Shown here: positions 19,101 to 26,836 of the stretch, piece after piece | Layout: each line of letters opens with the position of its first letter | Numbering within the stretch: position 1 is the stretch's first letter | NCBI RefSeq assembly: GCF_009909145.1 | Contig: NZ_JAAAPJ010000025.1 | Location: forward strand, 57,686-121,685 | Length of the DNA: 64,000 bases | Direction of reading: 5' to 3' | Origin: Corallococcus silvisoli | GTDB lineage: Bacteria; Myxococcota; Myxococcia; Myxococcales; Myxococcaceae | Made by a program: the position numbers and the translations under genes | The notes under the pieces: generated by a model | The model's database searches: none | Told to the model about the DNA's origin: nothing | What the model saw: only the letters and a program-made list of their open reading frames with translations

Positions 19101-19406
19101 CGCTTCGGCCTGGATGGCTCCGTGCTCTACGACACGCTGCTGCTCGCGGCCCAGCTGCACTTCAACGACTGGGGACCCTACGACTACCACCGGGTCTTCA
19201 ACCTCACGTACCCGGTGCAGCTGGGCGGGGATTTGTCCTACGGGTTGAAGAAGCCGGTGCTGGGCGCGGTGTCCACCCGGTTCGGCCTGCGCGGGCTGGT
19301 GCGCATGCTCGACGAGTACTCCGAAGGTCTCAACGACCGGGGCCTCACCGAGGGCCTGAAGGGTCGCGAATACGAGGTGGGCGCGTATGCCATCCTTTCT
19401 CTCTGA
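16107..19406 (+). CDS. GH2-like TIM-barrel glycosidase fused to a predicted outer-membrane beta-barrel
   Basis: A 1099-residue exported protein. The TTG start at 16107 overlaps the GH1 stop and gives a clean signal peptide (MKRLFLTTCLALCGPQALAQ). A Pro/Ala-rich linker leads to a clan GH-A TIM barrel at about residues 90-450, with acid/base Glu227 in LLGNENNYG and probable nucleophile Glu326 in FFSEFGAD. The remaining roughly 650 residues are rich in alternating hydrophobic strands (for example FALYQAEFKLDRTDFALEGY) and end in YEVGAYAILSL, as expected of an outer-membrane beta-barrel. Domain two is recognised by pattern only. The protein may expose a glycosidase at the outer membrane, or couple cleavage to uptake. 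The exact GH family is uncertain. Confidence 0.7.
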   Translation: MKRLFLTTCLALCGPQALAQVSGAGAPVQSPPSAQPPSAGPVDAAAPVPAPAAPAPEPAAPRAPLMPATQAAAPSSAPRTTVTRVYHDERGFKLQVDGKDFPIHGVNWGYTPIGENYRYSLWTQPEDFIKQVLAKEMGMLRDAGINAIRQFDDIPPVWVEYIHRNYGIYTMLNPLMGRYGHPVNGVMVVNIDYSNPDHRKAILGALAEKVEVYRDVPGVLMWLLGNENNYGLHWTSFEIEALPGHEDAARAESLYSLYGEAARTVKKRDTNHPVSIANGDLQYIDLIAKHCQDLDVLGTNVYRGATARDLFAEVKAKLNKPVFFSEFGADAYDARAGREDHVAQAEYLRTQWEQIYLEGYGQGLSGTALGGFVFQWVDGWWKMGQESNLSIHDTTASWPNGGYTADFVPGQNNMNEEWFGIAALGPPDANGISGIQPRTAYYVLQAAFRLDPYAATTTPDVIRDYFGNIRPSALTSGYTSSVALARTEELGAVRVSNLRLLLDSSLSRGSIATVRPNQSSADHTESIFFDLALQPSSGVYGRASFNVVGNVAQNRLNNLFYENRGTPSTPGANAVPVGPGAPVREQSPLDRFALYQAEFKLDRTDFALEGYYRTGHYHWGEEGDFFGLYREANYGPNLDIYHGNAPFGVVFSGKRAIEGLKVAVGPELYWGANPSVVAKYRNRVGPVNVTLVHQEDLAQGASSSTASVVRERIARRTALNFQYATGKMVLDVGGLFSAPQRIGETFTYTRAAPDGAPSYLNSGYDVLQDKVQFLDTLGAKARLTYDMGPVRWLAQSSIRGLVADSGPEQANIITGWSLRESGRGNHYSGQLGAAVQLGMLQVSPNFLYQKPLVGPNPTIQDAYDPDTGRYYAGVRPRSVLSDAFSVLDNRETLGGELLITFDPTPATWFWSWDRDMREDAPFAAGLDIVYRHQPTSRDAGIAILADGSTIAFGSAPVPRDEWETSLRLVGNPSQSLRLFGTAFVGSNQSSGEDSRQVHRFGLDGSVLYDTLLLAAQLHFNDWGPYDYHRVFNLTYPVQLGGDLSYGLKKPVLGAVSTRFGLRGLVRMLDEYSEGLNDRGLTEGLKGREYEVGAYAILSL

Positions 19407-19419
19407 GGGAACACGCATC

Positions 19420-19977
19420 ATGAGGACCGGTTTCCTGCTGACCGCCGCCGTGGCCTCGTTGTCCGGCTGCTACGACGACCCGACCATCCTCTATGGCAAG
19501 TCGCTGGACGGACTGACCTTCACCGTCACCGACCCGGCCATGGGCATCTACCCGAACACGTCCGTGCTGGACGACCCGAACAACCCCTTCGCGGGCTCGG
19601 GCGTGGGCACGGAGACGAAGTGGAAGATCCAGTCCGGGGCGGATCCGGTGGCGGCCTACTACGCGTGGGCCACGGTGCTGGCGAACGGCCCGTATGGAGA
19701 GGCGCAGTACTACACGGCGCTCAACCTGACGGCCATCTACCAGCGGGGCCTGGCGGATCAAGCCAGCCTGCCGAAGGCGCGGGAGATGGCGGTGAAGGCC
19801 TTCCAGTCCGTGCTCGACAACTTCCCGGACGCGGTGACGTACGACGCGTCCGGCACGGTGGCCTACGAGCTGGCGACGCCCTCCTACAAGGGCGTCGTCG
19901 AGCTGGGCGGCAGCGTCAGCGGCGGCTGGGTGATGGTGAAGACCTCCAGTGGTGCGGACCGGGCGGTGAAGCCATGA
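19420..19977 (+). CDS. Small lipoprotein of the glucan locus, function unknown
   Basis: A 185-residue lipoprotein starting at ATG 19420, with GAGGGA upstream and a lipobox LSGC near residue 18. The body has helical, TPR-like character (AYYAWATVLANGPYGEAQYY; LPKAREMAVKAFQSVLDNFP) and a short C-terminal strand region. I recognise no enzymatic domain. It starts 13 nt after the barrel-fused glycosidase and overlaps the next lipoprotein by 4 nt. The three are probably made together, and this protein might be an accessory factor of the outer-membrane glycosidase. Confidence 0.65.
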   Translation: MRTGFLLTAAVASLSGCYDDPTILYGKSLDGLTFTVTDPAMGIYPNTSVLDDPNNPFAGSGVGTETKWKIQSGADPVAAYYAWATVLANGPYGEAQYYTALNLTAIYQRGLADQASLPKAREMAVKAFQSVLDNFPDAVTYDASGTVAYELATPSYKGVVELGGSVSGGWVMVKTSSGADRAVKP

Positions 19978-20639
19978 AGAAGCCTGCGTGGGGATTGTTG
20001 TTGCTGCTCGCTGCCTGCCGCCCGGATCCGGGCCCGGCGGACTACACGGGGCAGGAGCTGCCGGGCAACCCTGACGGAGGCTCGGACCCGGCGGCGGAGC
20101 TGCTGCCCGGGCCCGACCCCTACGTCGCGGGGCAGCGCCGGATGATGGTGGGTATCTTCTACGAGATGGGCCGCTCCGAAGAGGTGCTGCTCGACAACGC
20201 GGAGACCAACTTCTACCTCTACGACAACACCGTCTACGTGGAGGACGACGCGGACCGCGTGGAGGGCAAGATCGCAAGCCGCATCCTGTGGAACAACAAG
20301 GCGTGGCTGGGTTTCGGCGTGCACTGGAAGACGTCGCGCAACTTCGATGCGTGGAAGACGCTCCACGTCAGCATGAAGTCGACGGATGCCGGCTTCGCCA
20401 ACGTGAAGCTTGGAATGTCCTCCGGCGTGGGCACGAACGAGAAGGGCTATCCGCTCGCGGCGACCCGCTACGGCTGGGCGAATGACGGCGCGTGGCACCA
20501 TCTGGCCATCCCCGTCGCGGATTTCGTCGCGGCGGGCCTGAAGCTCAATGACGTCTCATCCCCGTTCACTTTCGGCGCCGAAGGTGGAGCCACGGGGCAG
20601 TCTCTCCTGCTCGACAACTTGTACTTCACCGCGAACTAG
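19974..20639 (+). CDS. Lipoprotein with carbohydrate-binding-like beta-sandwich
   Basis: A 221-residue lipoprotein whose ATG overlaps the preceding stop. The signal peptide MKKPAWGLLLLLAAC ends in a lipobox Cys at residue 15. The domain at about 60-220 includes LHVSMKSTDAGFANVKLGMS, HHLAIPVADFVAAGLKL and a final LLLDNLYF. That order resembles galactose-binding-fold carbohydrate modules attached to beta-glucan-active enzymes. It probably holds glucan at the cell surface for the neighbouring hydrolases. It is the last gene of the tightly packed run that starts with the ROK repressor. The binding function is inferred. Confidence 0.68.
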   Translation: MKKPAWGLLLLLAACRPDPGPADYTGQELPGNPDGGSDPAAELLPGPDPYVAGQRRMMVGIFYEMGRSEEVLLDNAETNFYLYDNTVYVEDDADRVEGKIASRILWNNKAWLGFGVHWKTSRNFDAWKTLHVSMKSTDAGFANVKLGMSSGVGTNEKGYPLAATRYGWANDGAWHHLAIPVADFVAAGLKLNDVSSPFTFGAEGGATGQSLLLDNLYFTAN

Positions 20640-20667
20640 GCAGGAACGCAGTGCCAGGAAGGGTGGG

Positions 20668-20692
20668 CCGGCTGTCGTCGTGTGACAGCCGG
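20668..20692 (+). terminator. Hairpin after the glucan operon
   Basis: CCGGCTGTC (20668-20676) pairs perfectly with GACAGCCGG (20684-20692) across a 7-nt loop, 29 nt after the lipoprotein stop. No T-run follows, so its strength is uncertain. It separates the operon from the GH3 gene, which has its own leader of about 165 nt. Confidence 0.4.
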
Positions 20693-20858
20693 AGCGCCCG
20701 AGCTTTGTCCTGACGACACCAGCGCGCCCCCGCGCCCGGTGTCGGCAGGGCAGGGAAGGCAGTACTCCCGCCGGGCAGTTCCCTGCGTCCGCCGCGCGCC
20801 CTGGCCGTGCGCGCGAACGCGTGTGTCGCCGTGTTCCTACTCAAGGAGTCGTCCCCCA

Positions 20859-23800
20859 ATGTCTGGATATTCATCGCAATTGTCAAGCAGGGGCGTCAGC
20901 CCATGCCTTCCACCAGCACCGCGCGTCTGGCTCTTGAACGCGTTCGCGGCGGTGCTGCTGCTGCTGTCCACCCTGGGTGCTTCCGAAGCCCATGCCCAGA
21001 CGAACGTGGCGCTGAACAGGCCCACCTTCACGTCGTCCGCGGAAGGGCCCTTCCTGGGCCAGTACGCGGTGGATGGGGACGGTGGCACGCGGTGGTCCAG
21101 CGGCTTCACGGAGAATGAATGGATCACCGTGGACCTGGGCCAGACGCGAACCATCGCGCGCGTGGTGCTGACCTGGGAGCCCGCCTATGCCACGGGCTAC
21201 AAGATCCAGGTCTCCAACAACAACACGACCTTCACCGACGCGCTGGTGGTGAGCAATGGCGACGGCGGGGTGGATGACCTGACACTGCCGGCTGGCACGA
21301 CGGGCCGCTACGTCCGCATGCAGGGCGTCACTCGCGCGCTGCCCGCCTATGGCTACTCGCTGTGGGAGTTCGCTGTCTATGAGACGGGCGGCGGCACGAC
21401 CACGGGCGACCTGGCCAAGAACAAGCCCGCGACGGCGTCCAGCGTGGAGGGTAACTCCGTGTACCTCCTGCCGGGCTTCGCGTTCGACGGCGACATCAAC
21501 ACGCGCTGGGCCTCCGTGCAGGGCGTGGATCCGCAGTGGATCCGCGTGGACCTGGGCACGCCCCAGGTGGTGGGCAAGGTGGTGCTGGAGTGGGAGGGCG
21601 CGTACGGCAAGACGTACACCATCGACGGCTCCAACGACGACACCAGCTGGACCACGCTCAACACGGTGACCAACGGCGCCATCGGCCGCCGGGAGATTCC
21701 GGTCTCCGGCACCTACCGTTACATCCGCATGCGTGGCACGGAGCGTGGCACGGGCTATGGCTATTCGCTGTGGTCCTTTGAAGTCTACCAGTCCGGGGGC
21801 ACGACTCCGCCGCCCACGCAGACCACCAACCAGACCATCAAGCTGAACTTCCCGGAGCTGGCGTATGCGAAGATCAATGTATCGCCCGCGCCCCTCTCCG
21901 TGACGCCGGTGCCGGAGGAAGGCAACACCACGCCGTCCGTGCGCAACCCGCCCGGGCCGTTCACCTACCAGCTCACGTTCCCGCCCAACACGACGGTGAC
22001 GCTGTCGAAGAACCAGTTCTCTCCCACCCAGCCCAACACGGACATCCGGCTGGCGGTGGTGGATGTGAATGGCACCCAGCAGCGTGCCCAGTCCGTCACG
22101 GCGCTGGCGGTCCAGGGCGCGGACTGGAACGTGGAGATCTACTCCACGGGCGGCGGTGGCCAGGATCCTCGCGACCCGACCATCATCCCGGACCCGTACG
22201 TGGCGCCGGCGCCGCTGCCGGTGGCGGGGGCGTTCCGGCTGACCGCGCCAGCCAACAGCGCGATGATCACCGCGACGCGCAAGCCCACGCTGTCCTGGGC
22301 CACGGTCACGGGCGCGACCAACTACAAGCTCTACGTGAACCTCACTCGCAACGACTACGACTGGATGGCGGCGGGCAACCTGCTGGACCGGTACACGCAG
22401 GTGGCGTCACAGACGGGCACGTCGTTCACCTTCACGGAGGACCTGCCAGACCGCTGGACGTACAAGTGGTACGTGGTGGCGACGCTGTCGGGCGGCGCCA
22501 CGTCGCGCTCCGACATCGGCAACTTCAGCGTGTACCTGCCGGTGGTGGAGACGCAGGCGGACGGCGTCAACCTCATCAATGGCATGCGCGACCTGAACAA
22601 GAATGGGACCATCGAGCCGTACGAGGATTGGCACAACCCCATCTCCGTGCGCGTGAATGACCTGCTGGGCCGGATGACGCTGCGGGAGAAGGCGCTCCAG
22701 ATGTTCTACGACGCCAAGGTGTACCCGGAGGCGGGCTTCCAGATGGGGCCGCTGTCGCCCACCGACATCCCGATGTTCCAGAAGGCGTCCGCGGCCACGC
22801 GGCTGGGCATTCCGCACATCGACGCGGGTGACTCCATCCACGGGTACAAGACGAGCTGGCCCACGCAGCCCGCGCTGGCCGCGTCGCGCGACCTGGACAC
22901 CATCCACGAGATGGGCGACATCCAGCGCAAGGAACAGCTCGCCATTGGCAGCCGCGGCACGCTGTCCCCGCTGGCGGAGGTGAACACCAAGGTCCTCTAT
23001 CCGCGCATCCAGGAGGGCAATGGCGAGGATGCCGACCTGGCGGCGGGCATCACCCGCGCGCTCATCGCGGGCCTCCAGGGCGGTCCGGAGGTGAACCCGT
23101 CCTCCATCTGGGTGACGACGAAGCACTGGCCGGGCCAGGGCGCCGGCGGCGAGGCGGGCATCACCTACGATGGCACCACCATCCACTACCACATGCGTCC
23201 GTGGCACGCGGCCATCGAGGCGGGCACCAGCGGCATCATGCCGGGCTACGCCGGCAGCTGGCTGCTGGGGCCGGAGGGCTACGGCGCGGGTGACAACCCG
23301 GGCATCCTCAACTACCTGCGCAACCAGCTGAAGTACGACGGCGTCATCTGCTCGGACTGGCTGCCGTCGGGCTCGTGGGTGCGCTCGGCGACGGCGGGCT
23401 CGGACGTGATGGGCGGCGCCACGCCGTCCGCGATGGCGAACTTCGAGAACGAGGTGCCGGTCGCGCGCATCAACGACTCCGTGCGCCGCATCCTGGACCT
23501 GAAGTTCCGCCTGGGCATCTTCGAGGACCCGTACAAGCAGGGCCCCGCGGGCACCTCCCAGTGGCACACGGCGGACAGCAAGGCCGCGGTGCGCCGTGCG
23601 TCCCAGGAGGCCATGACGCTGCTCAAGAACGATGGCGCGCTGCCCATCCGCCTGCCCGCGGGCGGCAAGGTGGTCATCGCGGGCCCTCGCGCGGACGACA
23701 TGTCCTGCATGGTGACCTGGCGCTCGGACTTCCACGGCACCGAGTTCGGCGACCCGACCATCTACGCGGCGGTGAAGGCGCGCGCGGAGGCCGCGGGGCT

Positions 23801-25352
23801 GACGGTCTACAAGGACAACGCCCCCGGAGGCGTCACGCCGGATGCGGCCATCGTGGTGGTGGGCGAGAGCTACTTCACGCACGGCACCGAGTGGGACAAG
23901 GAGAAGCCGTACCTGCCGGGCGACCCGATTGGCCCGGCGCACGAAGCGAAGTGGGGTGACCAGTTCGGCATCATCAACAGCTTCAAGTCGCGGGGCATCC
24001 CCACGACGGTGGTGATGATCATGCCCCGGCCCTACGTGCTGACGAACGTCATGCCCATCTCCAACGCGCTGATGATCGCGTACCGCCCCGGCGACATGGG
24101 GGGCTACGCGGTGGCGGACGTGCTGTTCGGTGACGTGCTGCCTCGCGGCAAGACGCCGTGGCAGCTGCCGCGCGGCATGAACCAGATTGGCACGGACGTG
24201 GAGAGCGGCCAGCTGGAGAGGTGGGACCTTCCCTTCGACCTGGGCGCGACGGACGCGGAGCGGACGGCCATCCGCCAGAAGATCGCGGCGGGCCTGCCGG
24301 TGCCTCCCACGTATGGCAACCCGCTGTTCCAGTACGGCTCCGGCATCCAGGGCTTTGGCCTGATGGACGCAACGCCGCCGGTGGCGTTCAACCTGCTGAC
24401 GCCGTCGAACAACCTGGTCATCACCGGCACGCGTCCGGCGTTCACCTGGACGGCGAGCAGCGATCCGCAGACGGGCATCCAGCGCTACGAAGTGTATCTG
24501 GACGGTGGCGCGATGCCGGTGGCCATCACCAAGACGCCGTCGGCGGCGCTGGACGGATTGAAGCTGGCGAACGGGACGCACACCTGGTTCGTGAAGGCGT
24601 TCAACTGGGCGAACGGGGTGACGCAGTCCTCCACGTTCACCTTCACGCTGAACGACACGACGCCGCCGTCGGCCTTCGCGGCGCTGTCGCCGTCGGCGGG
24701 CCAGGCGGTGCCCGGCACGTCCACGCGCTTCATCTGGGAGCAGACGACGGACGTGGGCGCGGGCGTGGCCGAGTACGTCCTCATCGTGGACGGCGCGGAC
24801 CGAAGCCCCTCCATCCTGCGCAGCACGCCGGTGGCGGCGGGGACGAACCTGGCGCTGGGCAAGAACGCGTATGCCTCGTCCGTGGAGTTCGGCAGCGCGA
24901 ACGACGCGGTGGACGGCAGCCTGACGACGCGTTGGTCGAGCGTCGGCACGGCGACGACGGGCGACACCGAGTCCATCACGGTGGACCTGGGTGCCATCTA
25001 TTCGCTCAAGCGGATCGTGCTCAACTGGGAGGCCGCTTACGGCCGACGCTACGTGCTGGAGGCCTCACTGGATGGCAGCACCAACTGGGTGGCGCTGAAG
25101 ACAGTGGACACTGGCGACGGCGGCATCGACGACTGGACGGTGGCTGGCGTGGGCCGCTACGTGCGCATGCGGGGTGTGCAGCGCGCCACGGCCTACGGCT
25201 ACTCGCTGTGGGAGTTCGAGGTCTACGGCGTGGGCACGGAGCAGACGACGGTGAACGGCCTGGCCACGGGCACGCATACATGGCGAGTGCGCGCGGTGGA
25301 CGGCGCGAACAACACCACGCTGTCGTCGGGGCCCATCACCTTCACGAAGTAG
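20859..25352 (+). CDS. Multidomain secreted GH3 beta-glucosidase with three F5/8 type C domains
   Basis: A 1497-residue exported enzyme. ATG 20859 has AAGGAG 10 nt upstream, and a signal peptide ends near residue 46 (SEAHAQ). In order it has two discoidin (F5/8 type C) domains at about 47-176 and 178-312 (each ending in YGYSLWEF/YGYSLWSF), a beta-sandwich, and an FN3-like segment. A GH3 N-domain follows from about 600, with KHWPGQ and nucleophile Asp833 in GVICSDWLPSG, then a GH3 C-domain. Two FN3-like repeats (TPPVAFNLLTPSNN; TPPSAFAALSPSAG) and a third discoidin domain at about 1330-1480 close the protein. It should remove glucose from beta-glucan oligomers outside the cell while held on polysaccharide. 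It is transcribed separately from the operon upstream. Confidence 0.9.
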   Translation: MSGYSSQLSSRGVSPCLPPAPRVWLLNAFAAVLLLLSTLGASEAHAQTNVALNRPTFTSSAEGPFLGQYAVDGDGGTRWSSGFTENEWITVDLGQTRTIARVVLTWEPAYATGYKIQVSNNNTTFTDALVVSNGDGGVDDLTLPAGTTGRYVRMQGVTRALPAYGYSLWEFAVYETGGGTTTGDLAKNKPATASSVEGNSVYLLPGFAFDGDINTRWASVQGVDPQWIRVDLGTPQVVGKVVLEWEGAYGKTYTIDGSNDDTSWTTLNTVTNGAIGRREIPVSGTYRYIRMRGTERGTGYGYSLWSFEVYQSGGTTPPPTQTTNQTIKLNFPELAYAKINVSPAPLSVTPVPEEGNTTPSVRNPPGPFTYQLTFPPNTTVTLSKNQFSPTQPNTDIRLAVVDVNGTQQRAQSVTALAVQGADWNVEIYSTGGGGQDPRDPTIIPDPYVAPAPLPVAGAFRLTAPANSAMITATRKPTLSWATVTGATNYKLYVNLTRNDYDWMAAGNLLDRYTQVASQTGTSFTFTEDLPDRWTYKWYVVATLSGGATSRSDIGNFSVYLPVVETQADGVNLINGMRDLNKNGTIEPYEDWHNPISVRVNDLLGRMTLREKALQMFYDAKVYPEAGFQMGPLSPTDIPMFQKASAATRLGIPHIDAGDSIHGYKTSWPTQPALAASRDLDTIHEMGDIQRKEQLAIGSRGTLSPLAEVNTKVLYPRIQEGNGEDADLAAGITRALIAGLQGGPEVNPSSIWVTTKHWPGQGAGGEAGITYDGTTIHYHMRPWHAAIEAGTSGIMPGYAGSWLLGPEGYGAGDNPGILNYLRNQLKYDGVICSDWLPSGSWVRSATAGSDVMGGATPSAMANFENEVPVARINDSVRRILDLKFRLGIFEDPYKQGPAGTSQWHTADSKAAVRRASQEAMTLLKNDGALPIRLPAGGKVVIAGPRADDMSCMVTWRSDFHGTEFGDPTIYAAVKARAEAAGLTVYKDNAPGGVTPDAAIVVVGESYFTHGTEWDKEKPYLPGDPIGPAHEAKWGDQFGIINSFKSRGIPTTVVMIMPRPYVLTNVMPISNALMIAYRPGDMGGYAVADVLFGDVLPRGKTPWQLPRGMNQIGTDVESGQLERWDLPFDLGATDAERTAIRQKIAAGLPVPPTYGNPLFQYGSGIQGFGLMDATPPVAFNLLTPSNNLVITGTRPAFTWTASSDPQTGIQRYEVYLDGGAMPVAITKTPSAALDGLKLANGTHTWFVKAFNWANGVTQSSTFTFTLNDTTPPSAFAALSPSAGQAVPGTSTRFIWEQTTDVGAGVAEYVLIVDGADRSPSILRSTPVAAGTNLALGKNAYASSVEFGSANDAVDGSLTTRWSSVGTATTGDTESITVDLGAIYSLKRIVLNWEAAYGRRYVLEASLDGSTNWVALKTVDTGDGGIDDWTVAGVGRYVRMRGVQRATAYGYSLWEFEVYGVGTEQTTVNGLATGTHTWRVRAVDGANNTTLSSGPITFTK

Positions 25353-25377
25353 TGGTGAGGGGTTGAGTTGAAGGGGA

Positions 25378-25408
25378 GGGGCGGCCGGACGACGGCCGCC
25401 CCTTTCTT
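25378..25408 (+). terminator. Bidirectional intrinsic terminator between convergent genes
   Basis: GGGGCGGCCG (25378-25387) and CGGCCGCCCC (25393-25402) form a perfect 10-bp stem with loop GACGA, followed by TTTCTTGTT. The hairpin lies between the GH3 gene and the convergent SRPBCC gene and can serve both, although the T-run is on the + strand side. Confidence 0.85.
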
Positions 25409-25416
25409 GTTCCGGG

Positions 25417-26076
25417 CTACGGCGTGGGCGCGGCGACGGCGGGAGCGCCTTCCGTCGGTGCAGCGGCAGCAGCGGCGGCGGCGGCCTCTTGGGTGGCCTT
25501 GGCCTCGGCGAGCTTCCGTGCGGCTTCGGCCTCCGCGCGCTTCGCGACTTCCGCCTCCGCGGCCGTGCGCATGCTGGCGAGGCCGTTCTCGAAGTCCTTG
25601 CCCACGAGCTTGTCCATGTCGAAGAACAGCGAGAACGCCTTGCTCATGAAGTTGTTCTCACCGGACATGGACCACGTCACGGCGACGCCATCCTGCACGG
25701 GCTTGAACGCGAAGGTCGCGGTGTTGGTGGCGGTGAAGGGCTTGATGAACTCGAGCTTGATGCGGATGAGTTCGTCGGTCTTGCTCTCCTCGATGGTCAT
25801 CCGGCCCTCGCCGGCATCGGAGTTGCCTACCCAGGCGTAGGTGGCGCCGACGCCGGACTCGGCGCCGCCGTAGACGCGCTTCAGGTTGGGGTCGAGCTTT
25901 TCCCAAGGGGACCAATGTGCCCACTGGTGGAAGTCGTTCACCAGCGCGAACGCGATGTCGGGCGTTCCTGGCACCGTGGCGGTGCGCGACAGCGTGAAGG
26001 TGGAGGGGCGGGTGGCGATGACGCCGACCAGCAGCAGTAGGGCGACGGCGAAGCCAATGGCGATCTTCTTGAACAT
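25417..26076 (-). CDS. Membrane-anchored SRPBCC (polyketide cyclase-like) protein
   Basis: A 219-residue protein. An N-terminal membrane anchor (FKKIAIGFAVALLLLVGVIA) is followed by an SRPBCC/START-like domain, seen in DIAFALVNDFHQWAHWSPWE and GVAVTWSMSGENNFMSK. The C-terminal 55 residues are an Ala/Glu/Lys-rich helix ending in an Ala run and a Pro/Ala tail. SRPBCC proteins bind hydrophobic ligands; this subgroup is annotated as polyketide cyclase/dehydrase without known activity. The ATG at 26074-26076 is chosen because it begins the anchor directly and has GAGGA upstream. It converges on the GH3 gene and lies just left of the accessory island, so it is probably core chromosome. Confidence 0.78.
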   Translation of the reverse strand: MFKKIAIGFAVALLLLVGVIATRPSTFTLSRTATVPGTPDIAFALVNDFHQWAHWSPWEKLDPNLKRVYGGAESGVGATYAWVGNSDAGEGRMTIEESKTDELIRIKLEFIKPFTATNTATFAFKPVQDGVAVTWSMSGENNFMSKAFSLFFDMDKLVGKDFENGLASMRTAAEAEVAKRAEAEAARKLAEAKATQEAAAAAAAAAPTEGAPAVAAPTP

Positions 26077-26138
26077 GGAGGTCCTCGGAACCGAACCCCT
26101 GGGGCGGGGCGGACGCGTCTTAGGGCCAGTGTCCCGCA

Positions 26139-26432
26139 TCACTCAAGTCCCTCCGCGCCACCGGCCGTTCGTCGCGGCACCAAGCACGCCGCACTGGGCC
26201 GAAGCATGGCCAGAGTGCTAACCGGAGCCAGATGAGGAGGCGAAGCGCCGCCGTCGGCGACGCCGAAGGCCAGAACCTCCTCCAGCCCCCGACGGTCCGG
26301 CGCGAAGGCTTCGGGAAGACGCAGGAAGAGGCGGATGCGCTTCGTGCCGTTTCCATACCCCTTCGCGGTCGGGTCTCGCCCGATGTGTCCCTTCGCACGG
26401 CAGATGTTGAGACGGAGCTCGCGGAGGTCCAT
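26139..26432 (-). pseudogene. Unrecognised coding remnant at the left side of the island
   Basis: The gap 26077-26836 (about 760 nt) has no intact recognisable gene. On the - strand the frame containing LRELRLNICRAKGHIGRDPT and TKRIRLFLRLPEAFAPDRRG reads like protein. It also stays open upstream of 26432 to about 26585 without an earlier ATG or GTG that I can justify. I do not recognise the family. Codon use is less GC-biased than in the flanking genes. This looks like a decayed gene at an island margin; it could also be a small intact gene with an unusual start. Confidence 0.25.
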
Positions 26433-26692
26433 CGCGGGCTCAAGGCTGAGGGGGTACGGCTGGCGGACCAGCCGGAGTCGGCGCTGATCCCGGGTGAGGC
26501 CCTTCCGCTGTGTGTCTCGGGAATCGACCTCGAAACTTGCTGTTGCGAGGCAGGCTGGTTGATGGCCGGGTGAGCCGGTTGGATGATGGACGCGGGAATC
26601 CCGAGTCGGTTCAAGGCACTACGGCCGCCTGGCGGCGGTGCCCTCCGGGCAGCCTTGAGCCGCCTCGTGCTCCGGCTCAAGCTGCAACCGTC

Positions 26693-26725
26693 GATTCCCC
26701 AAAGGGAATCGCCTCAAGAAGAGGC
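26693..26725. other. Two adjacent hairpins in the island margin
   Basis: GATTCCC/GGGAATC (26693-26710, loop CAAA) is followed directly by GCCTC/GAGGC (26711-26725, loop AAGAA). Neither is followed by a T-run on the + strand. They sit in the non-coding decay zone and may be remnants of a terminator or a mobile-element end. Confidence 0.35.
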
Positions 26726-26836
26726 CATCATCGGCGGTGACACCCGGCCGCGCGCCCTCGTGATGGACTCCAGTGGTTTCGCTCGCTTGCTGGAGGTGCC
26801 CATCAACGAGCCGGTCCGTGGAACGCCGTGGAACCA

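Noticed and set aside
26232..26573. + strand frame of 113 codons in the island margin.
   Set aside because: No motif, no good ribosome-binding site, and the opposite strand reads more like protein.
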